DNA from: Deltaproteobacteria bacterium UBA796
GTDB taxonomy: Bacteria > Myxococcota_A > UBA796
DNA: 5,894 nt
Reading direction: 5' to 3'
Assembly (NCBI GenBank): GCA_002296975.1
Contig: DBIS01000216.1
Location: 1 to 5,894, forward strand
Both the position numbers and the translations under genes were made by a program. Shown here in pieces: positions 1 to 5,894 of this stretch (the first letter of the stretch is position 1; every line of letters begins with the position of its first letter). The notes under the pieces are model-generated. The model did no database searches. It saw only the letters and a list, made by a program, of their open reading frames with translations, and was not told the origin of the DNA.

Positions 1-1
1 G

Positions 2-949
2 ACCATAAGGGTGGGAGAGCTCACCGATGGCAGCGACGACCCTCGGACACTCGGGGCATGGGTAATGGACGACCAATACTTTGGACCAAGCCACCCCTTC
101 GGCCATCCGGTTGAGGGCACAGTGAAGGCCATCAACGCGCTCACCGCTGAGCAACTCAAAAGTTCATGGGCCACCAGATTCGTGCCAGACCATGCAACCG
201 TCGTCGTTTCAGGTGCCATCGATGCAGAGACTTTGATGGCCTTGCTTGAACGCCACCTCGGCACTTGGGCCAAGACTGGTAGCGAGCGGATAGAGATACC
301 ACCGCCCCAAATTCACTCCGGACCCGACCGCTTTTTCTTCGTGAACAAAGAGGGCACAACCCAGACCTCACTATCTGTCATGATGCCTGCCCCCGCTGGC
401 GCTGACCCCGCCTCCGAGCCCGCCGAACTGGGCGCAATCGTCTTGGGCGGCACATTCACCAGCCGGCTCAACCAGTTGCTCCGCGAAGAAAAGGGCTACA
501 CCTATGGCGCGAAGGCCGGCTATTCAGGAAAGCCAAACTACGGCTACCTTATCGCGCGCACCAATGTGCAACAGGACGTCTCCGCTCCCGCACTCAGCGA
601 TTTGATTGCGGAACTTGAGCGCTACCAACACGGTATCGATGCAATCGAGCTCAAAAAGGCCCAAAGCGCGTGGCAAACCAGGGCGGTGTCATCGATGGAG
701 TCCCGCGGGGCAATCGCCAGTAATTTCGCGTCGCTCGCAGCGCACGACCTCCCCATCTCCACTTTATCTGATGAACTCGACCGCGCTCAGGCCGCCACCG
801 TCCAAACCGTCAACGATGCAGTGAAGGCCAGCCAGCTCGCCAACGCCATCTTTGTCGTGGTGGGCGACCTTTCCGAGATTCAAGCGGATATAGAGGCCGT
901 CGTTCCAGGAAACTGGACGGTCATCACAACACCCCAGGACGCGGACTAA
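2..949 (+). CDS. M16 (insulinase-like) zinc peptidase, C-terminal part, 5' truncated by window edge
   Basis: The frame is open from the left edge to the TAA at 947-949, so this is the tail (about 315 residues) of a longer protein. A GTG at 11 is probably internal, because family sequence is already running there. Seen: an FGPSHPFGHPVEGT stretch (about 80-121) followed by a segment ending in ATVVVSGAID. This is the usual end of the M16 N-terminal domain. Next comes FFVNKEGTTQTSLSV (about 331-375), which opens the second domain, then LGGTFTSRLNQLLREEKGY at 443-499 with YGA just after, the conserved C-domain signature. Members cleave peptides inside a clamshell of two homologous domains and are often periplasmic in Gram-negatives. 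The zinc-binding HxxEH motif lies in the N-terminal domain and would be upstream, so catalytic competence cannot be judged. It could be a stand-alone protein of about 450 residues or the second half of a double-length one. It converges on the next gene. Confidence 0.9.
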   Translation, partial: TIRVGELTDGSDDPRTLGAWVMDDQYFGPSHPFGHPVEGTVKAINALTAEQLKSSWATRFVPDHATVVVSGAIDAETLMALLERHLGTWAKTGSERIEIPPPQIHSGPDRFFFVNKEGTTQTSLSVMMPAPAGADPASEPAELGAIVLGGTFTSRLNQLLREEKGYTYGAKAGYSGKPNYGYLIARTNVQQDVSAPALSDLIAELERYQHGIDAIELKKAQSAWQTRAVSSMESRGAIASNFASLAAHDLPISTLSDELDRAQAATVQTVNDAVKASQLANAIFVVVGDLSEIQADIEAVVPGNWTVITTPQDAD

Positions 950-970
950 CCCAACACCCGGCGCTGGGTC

Positions 971-2086
971 CTAATCCCGACGCCGCACAAACACGGCCAG
1001 TCCCATCAGCGACAACCACCAATGTGTGGGGTTTGGACCTTGTTCGACTGTGGTGCACCCGCCCTTTTTGGCCGCCTCGATGGTGATGGCGCCCAACAGG
1101 CTCCGTTCACTGCCATCGGGTGCGCTCACCACAACGTCATAGGTACCCGCAGGGATCTCTTTAGAAATTCGCCCCTGGATGCCGCAATCGCTGTTGGGGC
1201 TAACATCAGCCAAATCGTAGCTACCAAGCTTTACCGTCGCACCTTCAGGAAAGTTATAATCGCCTCGAATAAGCACCTTTGTACTCTGACCTGCGGTGGC
1301 GACGGCCGGCTGAATCGAATCGACCGTCCAATCTTCGTTTTCGGTGCATACACCCGCATCGTCAACCACCTCGTATTGAGCATCAATATTTAGGCGCATG
1401 ATGAAGTCACCGCCGCCGTCGAAGTCAAATTGTTCCAACAGGAACGTATCAAGCGTGTCCCACCGAAAGTTCCATTGAATCAGGTTTCGAAACTTACTGG
1501 TTTCATGCCCAACGATAAAATCGTCATCGCTGACGGGCGGTGGCTCGTCCATCCAACCATTGGTGTCCATGGCGATCTCTGGAAAGGTCTGGCGGTTGTC
1601 GTAGCAAGCGCTGACGATCACCGAGCCAAAAGTAATCGGCTGAAGGCCCTCCACATCGGGTTCAAAGTCAAACGTCATCCGCTCGCGTTCGAAGTCGATG
1701 TCGACCCATGTGCCCTCTAGATCAACACCAGTAATCAGGATGGTCTTTTGCTCAAGCCGGCTGTACATTCCAGCCCGCATGATGTCTGCATCCGCCTCGC
1801 CCTCATACCAATCGATATAAATGGTCATCAAGGCTTCGCTCGCAACGCCCGCACCCTCACCAGCCCAAAATATTTTGAGGCCCGTGGGCATCAATGGAAA
1901 ATGCTCCTTTTCAAAGGAGTAAACCACGGCCATGCAGTTGTTCATGCCCAGGCCTTCCAATTCCGAGAAGTAGCCGCCGTAGAGCATATCGCCATCGTCG
2001 GCGTAACTGTCGTAGCGAATCTGCTGAGGGGCCGCCGAAACGGGGGAAGCGATGAGGGCAAGCCCGAGGACTGATGATCCAAACAT
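971..2086 (-). CDS. Secreted IPT/TIG-domain protein with MYXO-CTERM-like C-terminal anchor
   Basis: This 371-residue protein has no function I can name. The start at 2086 is chosen because GGAG lies five bases upstream and the protein then opens with a signal peptide (residues 1-18, hydrophobic core SSVLGLALIASP, cleavage after VSA); the frame runs further upstream, but that extension would bury the signal. Residues 19-250 look beta-rich and acidic, with PEIAMDTNG near 169-177 and GDFIMRL near 226-232. Residues about 253-337 fit an IPT/TIG immunoglobulin-like fold: an opening IQP, TKVLIRG, VKLGSYDL, then IPAGTYDVVVSAPDG. The end has Cys344, a hydrophobic stretch at about 355-367 and RRRD, as in MYXO-CTERM tags, which in myxobacteria are thought to direct processing and surface anchoring. 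Other cysteines are at 51, 161, 247 and 301. An extracellular binding or structural role is inference. The gene is transcribed divergently from slt and ends 21 bases from the convergent M16 gene. Confidence 0.82.
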   Translation of the reverse strand: MFGSSVLGLALIASPVSAAPQQIRYDSYADDGDMLYGGYFSELEGLGMNNCMAVVYSFEKEHFPLMPTGLKIFWAGEGAGVASEALMTIYIDWYEGEADADIMRAGMYSRLEQKTILITGVDLEGTWVDIDFERERMTFDFEPDVEGLQPITFGSVIVSACYDNRQTFPEIAMDTNGWMDEPPPVSDDDFIVGHETSKFRNLIQWNFRWDTLDTFLLEQFDFDGGGDFIMRLNIDAQYEVVDDAGVCTENEDWTVDSIQPAVATAGQSTKVLIRGDYNFPEGATVKLGSYDLADVSPNSDCGIQGRISKEIPAGTYDVVVSAPDGSERSLLGAITIEAAKKGGCTTVEQGPNPTHWWLSLMGLAVFVRRRD

Positions 2087-2165
2087 GTTTTCTCCAAGAC
2101 TGTGTAAGAGCAGCATATCCGGGACTGCAACACCTGACCCATGTGTTAGCAAAATGTGTTCCCAC
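2087..2165. promoter_or_regulatory. Divergent intergenic region between the IPT protein gene and slt
   Basis: These 79 bases must contain, or overlap, the start signals for two divergently transcribed genes unless slt transcription begins inside the minus-strand gene. I see no convincing -35/-10 pair on either strand. The right half has a short repeat cluster: ATGTGTT occurs directly at 2141-2147 and 2154-2160, and CCATGTG (2139-2145) is inverted against CACATGG (2163-2169), whose right arm contains the chosen slt ATG. CACCTG (2131-2136) and CATGTG (2140-2145) form a smaller imperfect inverted pair. These could be an operator or a start-site hairpin, or chance. That the region is regulatory is inferred from gene orientation only. 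Confidence 0.35.
2092..2095 (-). promoter_or_regulatory. Shine-Dalgarno site that fixes the start of the IPT protein gene
   Basis: Read on the minus strand, TTGGAGA precedes the ATG at 2086-2084. The GGAG core is separated from the ATG by five bases (AAAAC), a normal spacing. It supports starting at this methionine, directly before a signal peptide, over the longer reading frame that extends back to 2317. It is the only clear ribosome-binding site before an ATG start in the window. Confidence 0.7.
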
Positions 2166-4430
2166 ATGGTCTTGGAGTTTTTGTTGTTGTACCTCGCTGT
2201 TTTCATCGCTTTTGCATTCTCCGCTCCCGCCACCGCGTCCAATCTGATTGGATCCGCGGCCTTAAAACACCGCATTCCCTTGTCGCCCTCGCTCCACAAG
2301 GCCCTCGCCAATCGCAATCATCAAGAAGCGATTAATGCGCTTGAATCCATGGATACGGCCAGCCTCTCTGGACGACAGCGCGCCGACCATCAGTTTTTAT
2401 TGGCGTGGTCATATTTGAGAACGGACACCCCTCAAAATGCCATCCCCATGCTGGCTCATGTCGAAGCCAATCAATCGGCACCTGGTGATTATCGGGCGCT
2501 GACCTTGGGCGAAATTCACTTGGCAGACGGCGCCCCACATCTGGCATCCGCTGCATTTTCGGCGATCGCCCCCAGCAGCATGCTTGCGCCCCGGGCTCAG
2601 CTTCAACTCGCCGCCGCCCATCAAGAAATCGGCGCCACCCGGGCAGCGATTGAGATCTACGCAAAGCTGGCCCTCCGAAATGACCCCGCTGAAGGTAGCG
2701 ACATTGCCCTTCTTGCCCTCGCCACGCGCAAGGGCTTGTCCAACCCCAAGTCCAAAGCATGGTTGACGCGCCTATGGGTCCATTACCCACTGACTTCAGC
2801 CGGCAGAAAGGCCTCTCAAGCCTTGGGCACCCATGGGCCAAGCATTCAAAATCGCGGTGAGCGCACCTACCGACTGATGGAACTCGGCGCTTGGCGATCT
2901 GTCACCGATACCCTTTCCAGCAGACTTGCGGACTACCCATTGACCACGGCCCTCGGCTGCAAGGTTCACTACGCCTATGGACGGTCGCTGTTCAAGCGAA
3001 ATCAGGTCACTGCGGCCGCCGAGATACTCGTCCCAGTGGGTACGAAATGCCCCGGTTTGGATGACACAAACGGCCCCAAAGCACTGTACCTCGCCGGGAA
3101 GTCCCTCGAACGTAAAAAGGATTGGGCGGGTGCGGCGCGGGCTTACCAAAGGATACCGGACCTCTATCCCGACCATTCCATGGCAGACGATGGGTATGCC
3201 CTGGGTGGCATCGCCTGGGTAGAGGCCGGCAAACCCAAAATGGGCCAAGCATTATGGGAGACCCAGGCCGACACCTACCCGACCGGCGACATGGCCGGTG
3301 AAGGATTTTGGCGCCTTGCCTGGAGCGCTTACCTCCGGGGCGAGCCGCACACGGCCATCGATTGGGCTGAGCGCATGGTTCGCGAGGTGCCCATCGGGGT
3401 CGACCCAATCCACGTGGTTGGCGCCAAATACTGGGCCGCGCGGTGGCGACTGTACCCCGATGTCGCCAATCCCCGGCAACTCAACCCTGACGCAGAGTCA
3501 GTCACTGAAGGGCTCGATGGCTTGGTCGCGATGTACAATAGTCATCCCACCAACTTTTACAGTCTTCACGCCGCGAATCGACTCAAAGAGCTTTCGGCAG
3601 CACATGTGGCGGCCCTGATTCATCCCGAGCCCGCCGACACCACCGCCAACACCTGGTCAGTTTCAGCCTCATTTATGGCGCACCCATCTACACAGCGGGC
3701 ACTCAAGCTCGCGAGACTGGGTTTGGTGTCTGAGGCCCGGTCTGAGTTTCGCCAAGTCGATCTCGATTTTAGCCCTTCAGAACAGGCCCTAGTCTCATCG
3801 ATCCACGCCGCCCAAGACCCATTCGCAGCCCACGACAAACTCCATAAATTTTTAATACACCAACCACCATCTAGTTTGGGCGCAGACCGGGACCGCATCC
3901 TTGTCCAAGCCTATCCAGATCACTATTGGGACCTTTTGCAAGCCGTGGCCAGCAGCTATGATTTTGATTCCCGTATTTTCCATGCCTTGGTCCGAGAGGA
4001 AAGTAGCTTTAATAAAGACATCCGTTCGTGGGCCGGCGCAAAGGGTTTGTCCCAGTTGATGCCCGCAACCGCGCGCCGAGTGGCCAAATGGCTCGGAAAA
4101 CGGGTGACCAGCGCCAACATTAAGGACCCGGAACTCAATCTCGCCATCGGCAGCCGGTATCTCAACTATTTGTTCGGATATTTTCGGGAAAATCCTTATT
4201 TGGCCGTTGCCGCCTACAATGCAGGCGAGGGAAATGTTGGCAAGTGGGTCACCCGTTTTGGTGAAATCCCATCCGACGAGTTTGTAGAGCACATCCCATT
4301 TCGAGAGACACGGCACTATGTGAAACGGGTGTTGGGCACCTACCAGGCTTACCGGGTGATTCGTGGACCGGCCGCCGCACCACCCGACTGGGCCCACGCC
4401 AACCATGAAACCGGCCGCACAGAGCGCTGA
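2166..4430 (+). CDS. slt: Soluble lytic murein transglycosylase (Slt70-type, GH23 catalytic domain)
   Basis: The enzyme cleaves the MurNAc-GlcNAc bond of peptidoglycan in the periplasm, leaving 1,6-anhydro-MurNAc ends. From the ATG at 2166 it has 754 residues: a signal peptide (about 1-24, cleavage near ATA/SN), then a long alpha-helical superhelix with TPR-like pairs (clear near 306-404), then the GH23 domain from about 590. Family motifs are complete: REESSF with the expected catalytic Glu612 (codon 3999-4001), GLSQLMPATA (627-636), AAYNAG (682-687) and EHIPFRETRHYV from 708. The helical part is longer than in E. coli Slt70 (about 645-residue precursor). The start is uncertain. ATG 2154 is equally possible, and neither has a clear ribosome-binding site; TTG 2184 has GGAG six bases upstream but would shorten the signal peptide. 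It is divergent from the IPT gene, and the beta-helix gene follows after 16 bases. Function is secure; a role shared with the neighbours is not shown. Confidence 0.93.
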   Translation: MVLEFLLLYLAVFIAFAFSAPATASNLIGSAALKHRIPLSPSLHKALANRNHQEAINALESMDTASLSGRQRADHQFLLAWSYLRTDTPQNAIPMLAHVEANQSAPGDYRALTLGEIHLADGAPHLASAAFSAIAPSSMLAPRAQLQLAAAHQEIGATRAAIEIYAKLALRNDPAEGSDIALLALATRKGLSNPKSKAWLTRLWVHYPLTSAGRKASQALGTHGPSIQNRGERTYRLMELGAWRSVTDTLSSRLADYPLTTALGCKVHYAYGRSLFKRNQVTAAAEILVPVGTKCPGLDDTNGPKALYLAGKSLERKKDWAGAARAYQRIPDLYPDHSMADDGYALGGIAWVEAGKPKMGQALWETQADTYPTGDMAGEGFWRLAWSAYLRGEPHTAIDWAERMVREVPIGVDPIHVVGAKYWAARWRLYPDVANPRQLNPDAESVTEGLDGLVAMYNSHPTNFYSLHAANRLKELSAAHVAALIHPEPADTTANTWSVSASFMAHPSTQRALKLARLGLVSEARSEFRQVDLDFSPSEQALVSSIHAAQDPFAAHDKLHKFLIHQPPSSLGADRDRILVQAYPDHYWDLLQAVASSYDFDSRIFHALVREESSFNKDIRSWAGAKGLSQLMPATARRVAKWLGKRVTSANIKDPELNLAIGSRYLNYLFGYFRENPYLAVAAYNAGEGNVGKWVTRFGEIPSDEFVEHIPFRETRHYVKRVLGTYQAYRVIRGPAAAPPDWAHANHETGRTER

Positions 4431-4446
4431 GCGTTAAGATACCCCC

Positions 4447-5894
4447 ATGCTAAGTCTCATCCCATGGCTGGTGTCTGCTCACGCCGCCACCCTCACTGTT
4501 GGTCCCGAAGCAACCTACACCACAATTTCGTCGGCCATCGCGGCCTCTGTGGATGGTGACACAGTGTTGGTCGGCCCCGGGATCTACGCCGAGGCCCTCT
4601 TTTTGGGTGACAAAACACTCACGATAAGCGCCTCAGAAAGCCCGGCCACGACCTTCATTACCGGCGACGGTGAATACACCGTGAGCATCAGCAGTGACGA
4701 TGCGACAGAAACGGTCATCAACGGGTTTAGCCTCCAAGGTGAGGCGCACAGCTGTCTCACCACAAATGCGACAAACCTCACACTTATGAATATGGTTATT
4801 TATGGGTGTGGAAGTGCACTTACACCAGGTGGTGGTGGATTAAATATCCAAGGTGGAAGCCTGAATATGAGCGATGTAACCGTGAGGGATAATATGGCTC
4901 TGGATGGTGCTGGGCTGGCGGCCTCAGACGGTGCCATCATCAGCATCGACGGGTGTATCTTTCAACATAATATTGCTACAAATGGTGGCGGCGGCATCTC
5001 CGTGAAAACGGGTGCCTCCCTCAGTATCGATGACACTGAGTTTTTAGACAACCATGCTAATTTCGCAGAAGGCGGCGGTTTATGGCTGCTTGATGCTGGA
5101 ACAACGAGCCTGAACAATCTTATCTTTCAGGACAACCATGCCTGGGCGATGGGTGGCGCTATTTCGGCCCGTAATCTTTCCGACTTTAGCATTCAAAACT
5201 CAAGCTTCGACAACAACGTCACGGGTGCCGAGTCTGGAGGCGGGGGTGCAATCGCTGTTCACAGCTCTAACGTCTCGATATACGGGCTTGGCTTTTCAGG
5301 AAACCTCACAGCCGGCTCGGGTGGCGCAATTTTTTCTGACGAAAGTGTGGTTTCGGCGGACAACATCACGCTTGAAGACAACACGGCACTTCGCAACGGT
5401 GGCGGGTGGCACCAAGACAGAGGCGATCTCAGCATCAGCAACACCCTGTTTATCAGAAATATTGCAGGTTCGGATGGTGGTGGCCTTTTTTCTAGCGCTG
5501 ACTCATCGATGATTTCCGGCAGCCGTTTAGCCTGGAACGAAGCGAGCGGCGGCCAGGGCGGCGGCATTAAATTGATGAGCGTTAACACCACTATCTTTGA
5601 GGTAGACCTACAGCGCAACACCGCGCGAGAGGGGGGTGGATTGTATGCGCAAAATGGCGCCACATTCGCCATGTCCATGTCCATCATTCAAGAAAATGAG
5701 GCGATATTCTCAACAGGTGGGGCTTTGGTCATCGGTGATACAGCTACCAATGCGACACTCCAGAATAATAATTTTTTGGGCAACGGTACCCTGAGTTCAG
5801 GTGAAATCGCTCAGATTGGCCTCGGCGGGATGGCCGTTGACCTGCGAAACAACATCATCGCCGATGGCATCAATGGTTTGGGCGTCGGCATCGT
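4447..5894 (+). CDS. Exported right-handed parallel beta-helix (Pmp-like repeat) surface protein, 3' truncated by window edge
   Basis: The frame is open to the window end, giving the first 482 residues. ATG 4447 is the first start after an in-frame TAA at 4435-4437; no clear ribosome-binding site precedes it. A very short signal peptide (1-13, ending SAHA) is followed by a typical beta-helix opening: TLTVGP, YTTISSAIAA, DGDTVLVGPGIYAEA and KTLTISA (about 15-62). From residue 146 the chain is built of coils carrying FxxN or a similar xxxN, then a Gly-rich GG(G/A) turn a few residues later. Such pectin-lyase-like folds occur in adhesins and other surface proteins; the FxxN plus GGA(I/L) pair is the hallmark of chlamydial polymorphic membrane proteins. 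No lyase active site is recognisable. A structural, adhesive or predatory surface role is inference. The missing C-terminus would show whether it carries an autotransporter barrel or a sorting tag. It may be co-transcribed with slt, 16 bases upstream. Confidence 0.88.
   Translation, partial: MLSLIPWLVSAHAATLTVGPEATYTTISSAIAASVDGDTVLVGPGIYAEALFLGDKTLTISASESPATTFITGDGEYTVSISSDDATETVINGFSLQGEAHSCLTTNATNLTLMNMVIYGCGSALTPGGGGLNIQGGSLNMSDVTVRDNMALDGAGLAASDGAIISIDGCIFQHNIATNGGGGISVKTGASLSIDDTEFLDNHANFAEGGGLWLLDAGTTSLNNLIFQDNHAWAMGGAISARNLSDFSIQNSSFDNNVTGAESGGGGAIAVHSSNVSIYGLGFSGNLTAGSGGAIFSDESVVSADNITLEDNTALRNGGGWHQDRGDLSISNTLFIRNIAGSDGGGLFSSADSSMISGSRLAWNEASGGQGGGIKLMSVNTTIFEVDLQRNTAREGGGLYAQNGATFAMSMSIIQENEAIFSTGGALVIGDTATNATLQNNNFLGNGTLSSGEIAQIGLGGMAVDLRNNIIADGINGLGVGI
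4882..5784 (+). repeat. Protein-level coil repeats (FxxN ... GG[G/A]) in the beta-helix gene
   Basis: Twelve units were counted in translation. The asparagine of each FxxN-like motif falls at residues 149, 175, 202, 230, 257, 286, 312, 338, 364, 391, 417 and 446, so the step is 26 to 29 residues throughout. Examples are FQHNIATNGGGGI, FQDNHAWAMGGAIS, FSGNLTAGSGGAIF and LQRNTAREGGGLY. The last unit, FLGN, is followed by a weaker Gly turn. The repeats are degenerate at DNA level; a shared GACAACCATGC at about 5047 and 5132 is one of few longer identities. They are old, diverged coils and not a fresh tandem duplication. The ladder may continue past the window. Confidence 0.85.

Noticed and set aside
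950..970. Possible bidirectional terminator between the convergent genes (ACCC / GGGT stem at 956-969)
   Set aside because: The stem is only four base pairs plus a wobble, and no T-tract follows on either strand; not enough to call.
2085..2165. Longer slt start at ATG 2085, sharing a CATG with the divergent start codon
   Set aside because: The extra 27 residues are polar with no signal-peptide character and would precede the hydrophobic core by too far; the shared CATG is a simple consequence of the palindrome.
2087..2165. Sigma70-like promoters, for example CAAAAT near 2150 on plus or TATGCT near 2116-2111 on minus
   Set aside because: Each -10 matches four of six consensus bases but has no more than a three-of-six -35 partner at proper spacing, which is close to chance.
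2087..2317. Upstream extension of the minus-strand IPT protein frame (77 extra residues)
   Set aside because: It would place the signal peptide 77 residues inside the protein, overlap the slt start region, and ignore the well-spaced GGAG before the ATG at 2086.
2332..2841. 169-residue antisense open frame inside slt
   Set aside because: The slt frame here encodes clear helical-domain sequence; the antisense translation is Trp/Arg/Gly-rich with no domain character, as expected for a shadow frame in GC-rich DNA.
3852..4406. 184-residue antisense open frame opposite the GH23 domain
   Set aside because: The sense strand holds all catalytic motifs of the transglycosylase; the antisense product shows no recognisable motif or start context.
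5671..5682. Tandem ATGTCC ATGTCC
   Set aside because: Only two copies of six bases, encoding Met-Ser-Met-Ser within a beta-helix coil; too short to be a meaningful repeat tract.
5138..5687. Open frames on both strands within the last gene (5138-5512 plus, 5259-5687 minus)
   Set aside because: Both lie wholly inside the beta-helix frame, whose regular FxxN/GG ladder continues uninterrupted through the region.
1..5894. RNA genes, CRISPR arrays, insertion sequences, toxin-antitoxin or defence genes
   Set aside because: Read on both strands, the window shows no tRNA-like cloverleaf, spaced direct repeats, transposase motifs or terminal inverted repeats; nearly all of it is accounted for by four protein genes.

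Overview
The window looks like a piece of chromosome from an uncultured or little-studied Gram-negative bacterium, most likely of the Myxococcota / former Deltaproteobacteria type. Three things point that way. A soluble lytic transglycosylase with a signal peptide implies a periplasm. One secreted protein ends in a MYXO-CTERM-like tag (Cys, hydrophobic helix, Arg cluster). A glycine/asparagine-rich parallel beta-helix surface protein is also present. The DNA is moderately GC-rich. Assignment below phylum level is not possible from this window.

Layout from left to right: (1) 2-949 (+), the C-terminal part of an M16 (insulinase-like) peptidase that enters from the left edge. (2) 971-2086 (-), a 371-residue secreted protein with an uncharacterised beta-rich region, an IPT/TIG-like domain and the C-terminal tag; it converges on the peptidase with a 21-base gap. 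(3) 2087-2165, a short divergent intergenic region holding the 5' ends of genes 2 and 4. (4) 2166-4430 (+), a Slt70-type soluble lytic transglycosylase with an intact catalytic domain. (5) 4447 to the right edge (+), the N-terminal 482 residues of an exported right-handed beta-helix protein with at least twelve FxxN / GG(G/A) coils. This last frame is open at the window end. Together the genes cover almost the entire window; no gene-free stretch exceeds about 80 bases.

The common theme is the cell envelope and export: a peptidase of a family often found in the periplasm, a peptidoglycan-cleaving enzyme, an envelope-tethered protein and a surface beta-helix. The slt and beta-helix genes lie 16 bases apart and may be co-transcribed, but nothing shows that the four proteins act in one pathway. 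The most noteworthy features are the chlamydial-Pmp-like repeat ladder in the last gene, the architecture of the minus-strand protein, and three signal peptides that all lack Lys/Arg in the n-region. I found no RNA gene, mobile element, CRISPR array, defence locus or convincing novel system.
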